Shown: positions 29,358 to 39,524 of the stretch, in pieces
Layout of the letters: every line of letters starts with the position of its first letter
Position numbering within the stretch: the first letter of the stretch is position 1
Translations under genes and position numbers: made by a program
NCBI GenBank assembly: GCA_913047695.1
Contig: CAJWUI010000007.1
Coordinates: 1 to 64,000, forward strand
Length of the DNA: 64,000 nucleotides
Source of the DNA: an uncultured Bacteroidota bacterium
Lineage (GTDB): Bacteria > Bacteroidota > Bacteroidia > Flavobacteriales > Flavobacteriaceae
Reading direction: 5' to 3'
The notes under the pieces: generated by a model
What the model saw: only the letters and a program-made list of their open reading frames with translations
Databases searched by the model: none
Told to the model about the DNA's origin: nothing

Positions 29358-30683
29358 TTATCGGTTTTCATTATCGTTTTGTTTTGAATAGTTCGGGTCC
29401 AGATCCATTTCTATTGAAACAGAATCTTCTTCATTGAATATAGGTTCTTCGATAGGTTGAGTTTTTTTAATTGTTCCTAATAGCATTACTATCATTGAAG
29501 TTAGGATAACGACAAGTAATACACGCTCATCAATAATACTTTTATCTAAATTGATGAAATTTATATCCTTTAACTGAATAAATAGTAGAATACTAATTAG
29601 ACCTCTTGGTGACATATAGGCAAGTGGACTCGGTTTTAGTTTTAAACTTGTTATGGCAAAATATAAATAGCGAATAAAAATCATTACTATAATTATTAAA
29701 AGACCGTAAAATAGTGGGGCAACACTTAAAAAGTCAATTATTTTGATAGAAAATCCAAAAAACAAAAAGAAAAATGTACGGACTATAAAAGTTGATTCAG
29801 CCGTAAGGGTATGAAATTCATTTAGATCTCTTTCGGAGGCGTCTAGATCAAGGTTTCTTTTTAAGAATTTAGGCAGTAAACTCTTAACATTACTTAAAAA
29901 TATACCAAAAATAAATATAGTTACAAGTGCTGGAAGATGAAATAATTTACCAAAAGCATAAACTAAAATGAGTAGTGCTAGAATTAAAAAGAATTTTACT
30001 TTACTATTTATTTGGCGCATTAATTGAAATAATATGTATGTTATAACAATAGAAATAAATATAACACCCACAATCTGAAGACCAAGTGCGATTAAAGGTT
30101 CAGCCCCTATAAGTGCTTGATTCGATTCGAGTTGGCGAAGAGCATAATTAAAAATCATAATTCCTAAAATATCTGAAAAAGTAGATTCATAAACTACAAA
30201 CTCACGCTCTACTTGCAAGAGACTAGATGCTGAAGGAATAGCAACTGCGCTGCTTATAATCGCAAAGGGTATAGAAAATAGGATAGCACTTGCCGGTTCC
30301 AATTGAAGCACTAATTCGAATATTAGATTCAAGACAAATATATTTGCTATCAGAATAATAAAGGCTGCAAAAAAACCCTTAAGAATTAGCGGTAATTTCT
30401 TAACAGTTATCTCTAATTCAATGGCTCCTTCTAGAACAATTAATATTAACCCTAAGGTACCTAAGACTGGAATTAAATTTTCTAAGAAAGAAAAATTTTC
30501 GTAATCCGTGAATGAAACAAGAATTCGGATAATAATACCAGTTGCCATGAGTAAGATGACAGATGGAAATTTAGTTTTTTTAGCAAATGCATCAAATAAA
30601 TAGGAGAATATTATTAGTAGTGGTAGAACAAATAAAATTGTAAGTGTGCTCATTGAAAACTTAGATAATAAATTAAAATACAA
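29358..30683 (-). CDS. cation:proton antiporter (CPA-type)
   Basis: ~12 TM; ASAILFSIPFAIISSAVAIPSASSL, SPRGLISILLFIQL motifs of Na+/H+ exchangers. Confidence 0.8.
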   Translation of the reverse strand: MYFNLLSKFSMSTLTILFVLPLLIIFSYLFDAFAKKTKFPSVILLMATGIIIRILVSFTDYENFSFLENLIPVLGTLGLILIVLEGAIELEITVKKLPLILKGFFAAFIILIANIFVLNLIFELVLQLEPASAILFSIPFAIISSAVAIPSASSLLQVEREFVVYESTFSDILGIMIFNYALRQLESNQALIGAEPLIALGLQIVGVIFISIVITYILFQLMRQINSKVKFFLILALLILVYAFGKLFHLPALVTIFIFGIFLSNVKSLLPKFLKRNLDLDASERDLNEFHTLTAESTFIVRTFFFLFFGFSIKIIDFLSVAPLFYGLLIIIVMIFIRYLYFAITSLKLKPSPLAYMSPRGLISILLFIQLKDINFINLDKSIIDERVLLVVILTSMIVMLLGTIKKTQPIEEPIFNEEDSVSIEMDLDPNYSKQNDNENR

Positions 30684-30713
30684 AAAATGTATTTATTGTT
30701 TTTTTGTGATTTC

Positions 30714-31616
30714 TCAAACCCAATTTTTTGGTTTTTTAAGTACATCTAAAAGTTTTTTTTCTCCACTTCCTTCTTTAGGTTTATGGTTGTACTGCCATTG
30801 TACTTTTGGAGGTAGACTCATTAAAATACTTTCGATACGTCCATTTGTTTTTAAACCAAAAAGGGTTCCTTTATCATGTATCAAATTAAATTCAACATAG
30901 CGACCCCTTCTTATTTCCTGCCAATTTTTTTGAGCTGGGGTAAAACGATGTTTCATTCTTTTTTTTAAAATTGGCATGTAAGCATCTAAAAAAGATTTTC
31001 CAACCGCCGTTACAAAATCAAAACGATCTTCTAAACTAAAGTCTTTATTTTTTTTTAGATAGTCAAAAAAAAGACCTCCAACACCTCGAGCTTCATTACG
31101 ATGATGATTAAAAAAATAATTATCACACATCGTTTTAAATTCTGAATAATAGTCAGGGTGAAAATGATCACAAACATTTTTGCAGCTTCGGTGAAAATGT
31201 TTCACATCTTCTTCAAAAATGTAATAAGGTGTTAAGTCTTGTCCTCCACCAAACCACTGATCGATTATATTTCCTTTTTTATCATACATTTCAAAATACC
31301 TCCAATTACCGTGAACAGTAGGTATCATGGGGTTAAAAGGATGTATCACTAAACTTAATCCACAAGCAAAAAAATCAACTTCATTAACATTAAAATACTT
31401 TTCCATACTCTTAGGGAGAGGACCGTCAACTGCTGAAATATTAACTCCACCTTTTTCAATTACATTTCCATTTTCGATTATTCTACTCCTACCACCTCCA
31501 CCTTCGGATCTTTCCCATAGATCTTCATTGAACTTTGCTTTACCATCAATAGACTCTAGCTCTTTTGTGATTTTATCTTGTAAGACCCTAATAAAATTGT
31601 AAAACTGATCTTTCAT
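30714..31616 (-). CDS. hemF: oxygen-dependent coproporphyrinogen III oxidase
   Basis: WFGGGQDLTPYYIFEEDVKHFH, RRGRYVEFNLIHDKGTLFGLKTNGRIESILMSLPP. Confidence 0.97.
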   Translation of the reverse strand: MKDQFYNFIRVLQDKITKELESIDGKAKFNEDLWERSEGGGGRSRIIENGNVIEKGGVNISAVDGPLPKSMEKYFNVNEVDFFACGLSLVIHPFNPMIPTVHGNWRYFEMYDKKGNIIDQWFGGGQDLTPYYIFEEDVKHFHRSCKNVCDHFHPDYYSEFKTMCDNYFFNHHRNEARGVGGLFFDYLKKNKDFSLEDRFDFVTAVGKSFLDAYMPILKKRMKHRFTPAQKNWQEIRRGRYVEFNLIHDKGTLFGLKTNGRIESILMSLPPKVQWQYNHKPKEGSGEKKLLDVLKKPKNWV

Positions 31617-31622
31617 TTTATT

Positions 31623-32645
31623 TTAATAATAAGATTTTACAGCATCAACAAAAGCTTTTGCATGATCCACAGGTATATTTGGCAGTATTCCATGTCCAAG
31701 ATTAACTATGTAGCGGTCTTTACCAAATTCATTGATCATTTTATAAACTGCCTCTGTAATTTCTGGAATAGGAGAAAGCAGTCGCGAGGGATCAAAGTTT
31801 CCTTGTAAAGTAACTTGTCCACCCGAAAGATATCGAGCATTCCTTGCCGAACAAGTCCAGTCAACTCCAACTGCAGAAGCACCTGATTTTCCCATATCGT
31901 GTAACGCAAACCAACATCCTTTACCAAAAATTATGACTGGAATTTTATTCTTAATCTCATCAATTATTTGTTGAATGTAAGGCCATGAAAAAATATTATA
32001 ATCTTCTGGAGAGAGAATACCTCCCCACGAATCGAAAATCTGAATTGCGTTTACCCCAGAATTTATTTTTTGTTTGAGATATAAAATGGTAGTAGCTGTT
32101 ATTTTCTGGAGTAAATCATGGGCAAGTTTAGGCTTACTAAAGCAAAATGCTTTTGCTTTATCAAAGGTTTTTGAACCTTGACCTTGAACGGCATAACATA
32201 GTAAAGTCCAAGGCGAACCTGCAAATCCAATCAACGGAACTCTTTGGTTTAATTCTTTTTGTGTTAGTTTGATCGCATCCATTACATAACCAAGATGCTC
32301 CTCGATATCAGGAATTATTAATTTCTCCAAATCAATTTTTGATCTTACTGGATTAGGTATCCACGGGCCTATGTTATCTTTCATTTCAACTTCCAATTGC
32401 ATTGCCTGAAGCACTACTAAAATATCACTAAATAATATAGCAGCATCTGGACCAATTTGATCGATTGGCATAAGGGTAATTTTAGTTGCTAATTCAGGTG
32501 TCTGGCAGCGGGTAAAAAAGTCATACTTTTTCTTAAGAGCCATGAAATCCGGAAGATAACGTCCGGCTTGTCGCATCATCCAAACAGGAGGGCGAGTAAC
32601 GGTTTCACCATTAAGTGCTTTTAGGAAAAGATTATTTTTTAACAT
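31623..32645 (-). CDS. hemE: uroporphyrinogen decarboxylase
   Basis: [54 protein letters not shown]. Confidence 0.97.
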   Translation of the reverse strand: MLKNNLFLKALNGETVTRPPVWMMRQAGRYLPDFMALKKKYDFFTRCQTPELATKITLMPIDQIGPDAAILFSDILVVLQAMQLEVEMKDNIGPWIPNPVRSKIDLEKLIIPDIEEHLGYVMDAIKLTQKELNQRVPLIGFAGSPWTLLCYAVQGQGSKTFDKAKAFCFSKPKLAHDLLQKITATTILYLKQKINSGVNAIQIFDSWGGILSPEDYNIFSWPYIQQIIDEIKNKIPVIIFGKGCWFALHDMGKSGASAVGVDWTCSARNARYLSGGQVTLQGNFDPSRLLSPIPEITEAVYKMINEFGKDRYIVNLGHGILPNIPVDHAKAFVDAVKSYY

Positions 32646-33312
32646 AGTGCTTAGAGAAATAATTAATTATTGTCTGTAACAATTGATCTTCGTTTGGATG
32701 TTTTGCTTCACTAAAATTAGTGGTATACTTTCTTAAAGTTTCTGCAGTGCTTTTCCCAATACAAAAACCATGAGAATCTTTTGGCCATTTGTTTTTTTCA
32801 AAAAAACTTAGAACTGCTGAAGGGCTGAAAAAAATAATTCCATCATAAGAACTCTTAAATTTTTTATTTATAAATAATGTATCGTAAAGCTCATGAATTT
32901 CGATAGTCATATTATTTTTCTTAAATAATGACTCAATTTCAGATCTCCTTTTTCTACCACAAAAAAAAGAGAATGAATTTTTATTATATTTTTCAACTAA
33001 AAAATGGGCCAACTCATCAGCATTTTCTTTCATTCCAATAACGCTGTAACCAAACTTTTCTAAAAGTTCTCTTGTTTTTTCACCTACACAAAATGATTTT
33101 TTACCGATAATCTTATTTTTTAAAGCATTGTTTTTATTGGCTAGCCTAACAGCGTTTTGACTCGTAAAAATAAGCATAGACTGAATTTTTTGATTGGATA
33201 GATACAACGGTTGTATCTCAATAAGTGGATATTCTACTATTGAAGTTCCAATCTTTGCTAAATGATCCTTAGTAATAGGACTTAGTGTCTTTGTAGAGAG
33301 AAGTCTCATCAC
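32632..33312 (-). CDS. hemD: uroporphyrinogen-III synthase
   Basis: Divergent Hem[41 protein letters not shown]; position in the hem operon. Confidence 0.85.
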   Translation of the reverse strand: MMRLLSTKTLSPITKDHLAKIGTSIVEYPLIEIQPLYLSNQKIQSMLIFTSQNAVRLANKNNALKNKIIGKKSFCVGEKTRELLEKFGYSVIGMKENADELAHFLVEKYNKNSFSFFCGRKRRSEIESLFKKNNMTIEIHELYDTLFINKKFKSSYDGIIFFSPSAVLSFFEKNKWPKDSHGFCIGKSTAETLRKYTTNFSEAKHPNEDQLLQTIINYFSKHYVKK

Positions 33313-34217
33313 AATTGACTTTTAATTTTTTTCATCAATTTTGAGCCTCCTTTTTTCAAAACCTGAAAGGCCAATTTTTCTCCAAGGCCCTTAGCTTTAT
33401 CTAGAGGAATCTCAACTTCTTGAAGGAGAGCCTCTTTACCCTCTATAGAGAAAATACCAGTTTTAAAATGTATTTTTTTGTTTTTAATATGTGCATAAGC
33501 CCCAACTGGAGCTGAACAACCTGCCTGAATGGTTCTAAGAAAATTTCTTTCAATCTCAGCACACAGCATTGTCTCTTCACAATTTAGCTCTTTAATGATA
33601 CTAGCAATTTTTTCATTTTTTTTCATACTAGCTATCCCAATTATCCCTTGCCCAGGAGCCGGTATCATCCATTCTAAAACGGAGTAAGTATTTTCACTTA
33701 GCAGGTTCAAACGTTCTAGTCCAACTTTTGCAAAAATGGCACCGCCCCATTTAGATTTTTTTAGTTTTTTTAACCTTGTCTGGATATTTCCTCTCAAATT
33801 CTCTGTTTTGTGTTTTGGAAACTTTCTCATCCATTGAGCTCTACGCCTTAAGCTTCCCGTACCTACAATATCAGAAACATTCCAATCAACAAATTTTGGA
33901 TTATGCACGACTATATCATAAGGATTATCTCTTTTTAAATAAGCGGAAATTTCAATTTCTTTTGGGAGTATTGTTGGGATGTCTTTTAAGCTGTGTATAG
34001 CAATATCTATTTTTTTGTTTAGAAGAGCAGTATCTAAAGATTTTGTAAAAACACCTTTAATACCCATGGAATAAATAGGCTCCACTAGATTCTTATCCCC
34101 AAAACTCTCAATAACAATTAACCTAGAAGCATAACCAATTTTATTTAATCGATCTCTAACTTGGTTTGCTTGCCATTGAGCTAATGCACTTTTGCGAGTT
34201 CCAATTTGGATCATCAA
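33309..34217 (-). CDS. hemC: hydroxymethylbilane synthase
   Basis: IGTRKSALAQWQANQV, GTGSLRRRAQW, NLRGNIQTRLKKL, cofactor Cys in QAGCSAPVGAYA. Confidence 0.97.
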   Translation of the reverse strand: MMIQIGTRKSALAQWQANQVRDRLNKIGYASRLIVIESFGDKNLVEPIYSMGIKGVFTKSLDTALLNKKIDIAIHSLKDIPTILPKEIEISAYLKRDNPYDIVVHNPKFVDWNVSDIVGTGSLRRRAQWMRKFPKHKTENLRGNIQTRLKKLKKSKWGGAIFAKVGLERLNLLSENTYSVLEWMIPAPGQGIIGIASMKKNEKIASIIKELNCEETMLCAEIERNFLRTIQAGCSAPVGAYAHIKNKKIHFKTGIFSIEGKEALLQEVEIPLDKAKGLGEKLAFQVLKKGGSKLMKKIKSQL

Positions 34218-35443
34218 TCAATTTTTGCAGAATTGAGCTCAAAAACATCTGTAATTAAATCTATTGTCTCTTCAGCTTGATTTGGATTTTCCCTTATGTA
34301 AGCAGCAATTTGTCCTGTAATTTTTTGTGCAATTCTTTGTTTTCTTTGAAATCCAAAACAGTTATTTAGGTACACTTTGACTTCCTCGTCCCTTTTTTCT
34401 GGAGAAATCATTTTTTCTTTTAGAGCATTTAGTGCAGGTATATATTTTCTGTGTTTAAGCCAGTTTAGAAATTCATTTTTGGTTTCGCTTAATATTACCT
34501 CAGCTTTAGGAATATGTTTTTTTCTTTTTTCAATGGTTATATCTGTAATTTGAGAAAGCTCGTCTAAATGAACTACATCAACATTTTCAATTTCACTGAC
34601 TTTGGCATCTACATTCCTAGGAATTGAAAGATCGAGTATAAGCAAAGGCTTACTGTTATGGATTAATTCTTTAGAAATTGTTGAGTTCTGTGCCCCAGTT
34701 GCAACTATAAGTATGTCAGCATTATGAATGCAAGAGGTTAGCTCAGAATAGGGTCTAACAACTACAGGAAATTTATTAGCAATTTTATCTGCTCGAGACT
34801 GGGTTCTATTAATCAATGTGATTTGGTCATTTTGTGTATGTTTTACAAGATTTTTGCATGTGTTAGCACCTATTTTACCTGTACCGAAAAGGAGAATATT
34901 TTTATTTGATATGTTCTGAGTATTTTTAAGAATATACTGTACTGAAGCAAATGCTACAGAAGTTGCTCCACTTGAAATTTTTGTCTCAGTTTTTATTCTT
35001 TTGCTAGCATTTATAACAGCATTTATAAAATGTTCCAAATAGCCTTTGGCTAACCCCATTTTTTTTGAGCGAAAAAAACTTTGCTTTATTTGTCCAATAA
35101 TTTCAAAATCACCGAGTATCTGGCTCTCTAATCCAGTTCCTACACGAAAAACATGATTTATCCCGTCCTCACCTTTAAGTGTATAACCAATTTGTTCAAA
35201 AAACTCTCTATCTCCATCACTATGATTACAAAGTAGGTTTATCAGAATTTCAGAATCAGGCACCCAAGCGTATAGTTCAGTGCGGTTGCATGTATTTACA
35301 ACGATTAAGTCCTTAATTTTTTGTTTTTGAGCTTCTAAGAATAAGGCATGATGTTGGGTGTCATTAAGGCTAAATTTCCCTCTATGATCAATGTTTGCGG
35401 TTTTGTAACTTACCCCTACTACAAAAAAATGGTGCATCTCCAT
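34214..35443 (-). CDS. hemA: glutamyl-tRNA reductase
   Basis: VVNTCNRTELYAW, GLESQILGDFEIIGQIK, LLFGTGKIGANTCKNL, LDLSIPRNVD. Confidence 0.97.
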   Translation of the reverse strand: MEMHHFFVVGVSYKTANIDHRGKFSLNDTQHHALFLEAQKQKIKDLIVVNTCNRTELYAWVPDSEILINLLCNHSDGDREFFEQIGYTLKGEDGINHVFRVGTGLESQILGDFEIIGQIKQSFFRSKKMGLAKGYLEHFINAVINASKRIKTETKISSGATSVAFASVQYILKNTQNISNKNILLFGTGKIGANTCKNLVKHTQNDQITLINRTQSRADKIANKFPVVVRPYSELTSCIHNADILIVATGAQNSTISKELIHNSKPLLILDLSIPRNVDAKVSEIENVDVVHLDELSQITDITIEKRKKHIPKAEVILSETKNEFLNWLKHRKYIPALNALKEKMISPEKRDEEVKVYLNNCFGFQRKQRIAQKITGQIAAYIRENPNQAEETIDLITDVFELNSAKID

Positions 35444-35568
35444 TATTCAATTCTATCAAAATCCATTACAAACTTAAGATACATAAATTAAAAAAAATAA
35501 CGCTAAAAAGTTTTTAAATAGCTTTTTAGGTTTGATACTCTTTTTTATTAAAAATCAAATAAAAACCT

Positions 35569-35576
35569 TAATTTTG
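35569..35576 (+). promoter_or_regulatory. Bacteroidota -7 element TAATTTTG upstream of the AraC gene
   Basis: Exact TAnnTTTG match ~34 bp before the first ATG; no convincing -33. Confidence 0.4.
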
Positions 35577-35609
35577 CTTGGAATCTAGTTAATATTATGC
35601 AGTTGGATT

Positions 35610-36506
35610 ATGAAGGCAATAGATATGAAAAATAACGGTATAAGTTCTTCTTATCACATGGAGATAGAAAGGGGCTTTTATGTCCTTAGATTCAAAAACG
35701 ATACTGAGAGAGTGATAAATGAAATACAGCCTGTTGACCAAGACATAATACAGTTTCATTTTTGTTTAAAAGGTCAAACCAATTTTATATATAACGAGGG
35801 AAATTATACTTTTCAAGTAAGAGAAGAACACTCTATGCTTCTATATAATCCACTTAAATCACTACCTATTAATGTTGAATTGTTACCAGACACATGGATG
35901 GTGAGTATTCTAATTTCAATTTCTAAATTCCATTCTTTATTTTCTAAGGATGCAGATCATATATCTTTTTTAAGTCCTGAAAATAGAGAGAAAAAATTTT
36001 ATAATAGTCAATCATTCAAGTCTTCCATATCTGTAATATTGAGCCAAATTTTGCAATCTAGAATTCATGACAGCATAAAGGGACTCTACATAAAAGGAAA
36101 AGTATACGAACTATTGAGCTTATATTTTAATAAAATTGAAGATCCATCACTTGAAAAATGCCCCTTTTTAATTGATGAGGAAAACGTTCAAAAAATTAGA
36201 GTGGCAAAAGAAATCATTTTAAAAAGAATGACGGATCCTCCAACACTAGATGAATTAGCTATTGAAATTGGACTTTCGCTTAAAAAGTTAAAAGATGGAT
36301 TTAAACAAATTTATGGAGACACCGTGTTTTCATATTTATTAGACTATAAAATGGATGAAGCAAGAAAAATGCTTGAATCACAAAAATACAATGTCAATGA
36401 AGTAGGTTTGAAATTGGGATATAGCACTTCTAGTCACTTCATTAACGCTTTTAAAAAGAAGTACGGAACAACACCAAAGAAATATTTGGGTTCTGTATCT
36501 TCGTAA
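35610..36506 (+). CDS. AraC family transcriptional regulator
   Basis: C-terminal double HTH: PTLDELAIEIGLSLKKLKDGFKQIYGDTVFSYL… YNVNEVGLKLGYSTSSHFINAFKKKYGTTPKKY. Confidence 0.9.
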   Translation: MKAIDMKNNGISSSYHMEIERGFYVLRFKNDTERVINEIQPVDQDIIQFHFCLKGQTNFIYNEGNYTFQVREEHSMLLYNPLKSLPINVELLPDTWMVSILISISKFHSLFSKDADHISFLSPENREKKFYNSQSFKSSISVILSQILQSRIHDSIKGLYIKGKVYELLSLYFNKIEDPSLEKCPFLIDEENVQKIRVAKEIILKRMTDPPTLDELAIEIGLSLKKLKDGFKQIYGDTVFSYLLDYKMDEARKMLESQKYNVNEVGLKLGYSTSSHFINAFKKKYGTTPKKYLGSVSS

Positions 36507-36510
36507 AAAA

Positions 36511-37548
36511 TTGAAAATGAAAGGAGTTCTACTTGTCAATCTGGGTTCGCCAGATAGCACAGAGAGAAATGATGTCAGGGATTATTTAGATGAGTTTTTG
36601 ATGGATGAAAGGGTAATAGATTTACCCAAATGGTTTAGAAGTTTTTTAGTAAAAGGAATAATATTAAAAACCCGTCCAAAAAAATCAGCTGAAGCATACA
36701 AGAAAATTTGGTGGAAAGAAGGGTCTCCTCTGATTGTACTTTCTAAAAGACTAATGGATAAAGTTCAAAGTAAAGTGTCAGTACCTGTAACTCTTGCGAT
36801 GCGATATGGAAATCCTACAATCAAAAAGGGCATGGAGATTTTGGTAAATAAGGGTGTTAAACACATTCTTATTGTCCCACTCTATCCACAGTTTGCAATG
36901 GCAACCACCGAAACAATATTAGTCCTAGCGGAACAAATACAAAATGAATTTTTCCCTGATTTAGAGCTCACCTCACTGCCCCCTTTTTATAATCATCCAG
37001 ACTATATAAAGGTTTTAGGGAACTCAATTCAACAGGCACTCCAAGGAAAAAATTGGGATCATTTATTATTTTCTTATCATGGTGTGCCAAATAGACATAT
37101 TAGAAAATCTGACGTTACAGAATCACATTGTAAAATGAACGGTAAATGTTGCTTTGAGGAATCACCAGCACATAAATATTGTTACAGGCACCAATGTGAG
37201 GTGACTTCTACGAAAGTTGCTGAATTTTTAGAACTCAAAAAAGGGAGTTATTCGACTAGTTTTCAATCTCGTGTTTCGATTTTAGGCACATGGTTAAAAC
37301 CCTACACTGATAAGACTGTCAAAAAATTTGCAAAATCTGGAGTTAAAGAACTAGCGATTGCAACTCCTGCCTTTGTTTCAGATTGCTTAGAAACTTTAGA
37401 AGAAATTGGGATGGAAGCAGCTGAAGATTTTGAAGATAATGGGGGTAAAAAATTACATGTAATACCTTGTATTAATGATAGAGAAGAATGGGTAAATGTG
37501 CTTAGCCGTTGGATCGATGAGTGGGCACATTTGAAGGTTGAAAAATGA
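36511..37548 (+). CDS. hemH: ferrochelatase
   Basis: GVLLVNLGSPDS, LLFSYHGVPNRHI, SFQSRVSILGTWLKPYTD, PAFVSDCLETLEEI. Confidence 0.97.
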   Translation: MKMKGVLLVNLGSPDSTERNDVRDYLDEFLMDERVIDLPKWFRSFLVKGIILKTRPKKSAEAYKKIWWKEGSPLIVLSKRLMDKVQSKVSVPVTLAMRYGNPTIKKGMEILVNKGVKHILIVPLYPQFAMATTETILVLAEQIQNEFFPDLELTSLPPFYNHPDYIKVLGNSIQQALQGKNWDHLLFSYHGVPNRHIRKSDVTESHCKMNGKCCFEESPAHKYCYRHQCEVTSTKVAEFLELKKGSYSTSFQSRVSILGTWLKPYTDKTVKKFAKSGVKELAIATPAFVSDCLETLEEIGMEAAEDFEDNGGKKLHVIPCINDREEWVNVLSRWIDEWAHLKVEK

Positions 37549-38885
37549 GAGGAGTCAATAAACAACCATTAGGATCTCTTCCAATATCTAAACTTTTGAT
37601 TCAGCAGTCAATTCCAGCCTCAATTGGAATTTTGGTTATGTCTTTAAATATTCTGATTGATACAGTTTTTGTTGGTCAGTGGATAGGTTCGGAAGCCATA
37701 GCTGCTATAAATGTAGTTTTACCGGTTTCTTTTTTTATAGCAGCACTAGGGATGTCAATTGGAGTTGGAGGAGGTTCAATTATTTCTAGAAGTCTAGGAG
37801 AAAATAATATTACAAAAGCTGAACAAACTTTTGGTAATCAAATTACTTTAACTTTAATTCTTACAATTTTACTTGTGATTTTTGGTTTGCTATATACAAA
37901 CCAAATTATTCCACTTTTTGGAGGAAAAGGCACATTATTTACTCTAGCAAAAACTTATTATGTTGTTGTTATGTATGGAGTTCCTGTGTTGGCTTTTTGT
38001 ATGATGGCTAATAATACAATAAGAGCTGAGGGTAAACCAAAAAATGCAATGTATGCAATGCTTTTACCTTCAATATCAAATCTTACACTTGACTATGTCT
38101 TTATTAAGATTTTTAATTGGGGTATGATGGGAGCAGCGTGGGCAACTACAATATCATATGGTGTTTGTGCATTGTATATCGTATATTTTTTTATTTCTAA
38201 AAAATCTATTTTAAAAGTAAAACTAAATTGTTTCAAATTAAAGTTGAATTTAGTTACTGAGATCTCCTCCTTAGGCTCAGTTACTTTAATTAGGCAGGCC
38301 ATGGTTAGTGTTACCGTTTTATTAGTAAATAATATACTTTTTGTTCTTGGAGGTGAATCTGCTATTACAGTATATGCAATTATAAGCAGAATGCTAATGT
38401 TTGCCTCTTTCCCAATTTTTGGAATTACACAAGGATTTCTTCCAATTGCAGGATATAACTATGGTGCTAAAAATTGGGAACGTGTTCGCGCATCAATTAA
38501 AACTTCAATAACATATGCTAGCATTTTAGCTACACTTGTTTTAATTCTAATTATATTTTTTTCTGAATCAATACCTGAAGTTTTTTCCGATAATGTAGAT
38601 GTATCACAACAGACTCCAATTGCATTGAGATATGTTTTTATGGCATTGCCGATTGTAGGTATTCAACTAATTGGTTCAGCTTATTTTCAAGCTATTGGAA
38701 AAGCAAAACCTGCTCTATTACTTACATTGAGTCGCCAAGGGTTTTTCTTTATACCACTACTTTTTTCTCTACCCTTATTTTATGGTGTATTTGGAGTTTG
38801 GCTTGCTTTTCCAATAGCAGACTTACTTGCAACTATAGTTACAATCTACTTTCTTAATAAGGCAATTCGAAGAGAATTAATGTAG
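37545..38885 (+). CDS. MATE family efflux transporter
   Basis: 12-TM MatE: NILIDTVFVGQWIGSEAIAAIN, GGGSIISRSLG, GFLPIAGYNYGAKN; ATGA overlap with hemH. Confidence 0.92.
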   Translation: MRGVNKQPLGSLPISKLLIQQSIPASIGILVMSLNILIDTVFVGQWIGSEAIAAINVVLPVSFFIAALGMSIGVGGGSIISRSLGENNITKAEQTFGNQITLTLILTILLVIFGLLYTNQIIPLFGGKGTLFTLAKTYYVVVMYGVPVLAFCMMANNTIRAEGKPKNAMYAMLLPSISNLTLDYVFIKIFNWGMMGAAWATTISYGVCALYIVYFFISKKSILKVKLNCFKLKLNLVTEISSLGSVTLIRQAMVSVTVLLVNNILFVLGGESAITVYAIISRMLMFASFPIFGITQGFLPIAGYNYGAKNWERVRASIKTSITYASILATLVLILIIFFSESIPEVFSDNVDVSQQTPIALRYVFMALPIVGIQLIGSAYFQAIGKAKPALLLTLSRQGFFFIPLLFSLPLFYGVFGVWLAFPIADLLATIVTIYFLNKAIRRELM

Positions 38886-38987
38886 CTCTATTAACCGATA
38901 TTTAATTAAAATAGAATTTTATTTTATAATTTTAAGAAGGTATTAGTTGAATTAAACTTAGTCTATATAACAATAAAGCAAACCGTA

Positions 38988-39524
38988 TTGTATTATAATT
39001 ATATCAAAGCTTTACACTTAATTTTTGTAATTACCTGGTTTGCTGGTTTATTTTACATTCCACGGTTATTTATTTATCATATTGAGGCATCAAAGAAAAC
39101 AAATAGAGATTCAGATATCCTAATTCCTCAATTTAAAATTATGACAAAAAGGCTCTGGTATATCATAACATGGCCATCAGCCATATTAGCAATGACATTT
39201 GGAATTTGGTTATTAGTATTGGTTCCTTCATTTATTTTCCAAGGCTGGATGCATTTGAAAATAACTTTTGTTTCTGTTCTAGTTGCGTATCATATAAAAA
39301 CTCATCAGATGTTTTTAAAACAACAAAATGACAAATTGAATTATACTAGTATATTTATGCGAATATGGAATGAGGGAGCAACTATTTTACTTTTTGCAAT
39401 TGTTTTTTTAGTCATTCTTAAAGATAGTTTACACTGGATTACTGGCCTTGTTGGTTTTTTAGGCTTAATAATTGTCTTGATGTTGGGGATACGTCTTTAC
39501 AAAAAAACTAGAAGAAACGAATGA
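38988..39524 (+). CDS. hemJ: HemJ-type protoporphyrinogen IX oxidase (TTG start)
   Basis: YYNYIKALHLIFVITWFAGLFYIPRLFIYHIEA, RLWYIITWPSAILAMTFG, WMHLKITFV: diagnostic HemJ/UPF0093 motifs. Confidence 0.93.
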   Translation: MYYNYIKALHLIFVITWFAGLFYIPRLFIYHIEASKKTNRDSDILIPQFKIMTKRLWYIITWPSAILAMTFGIWLLVLVPSFIFQGWMHLKITFVSVLVAYHIKTHQMFLKQQNDKLNYTSIFMRIWNEGATILLFAIVFLVILKDSLHWITGLVGFLGLIIVLMLGIRLYKKTRRNE

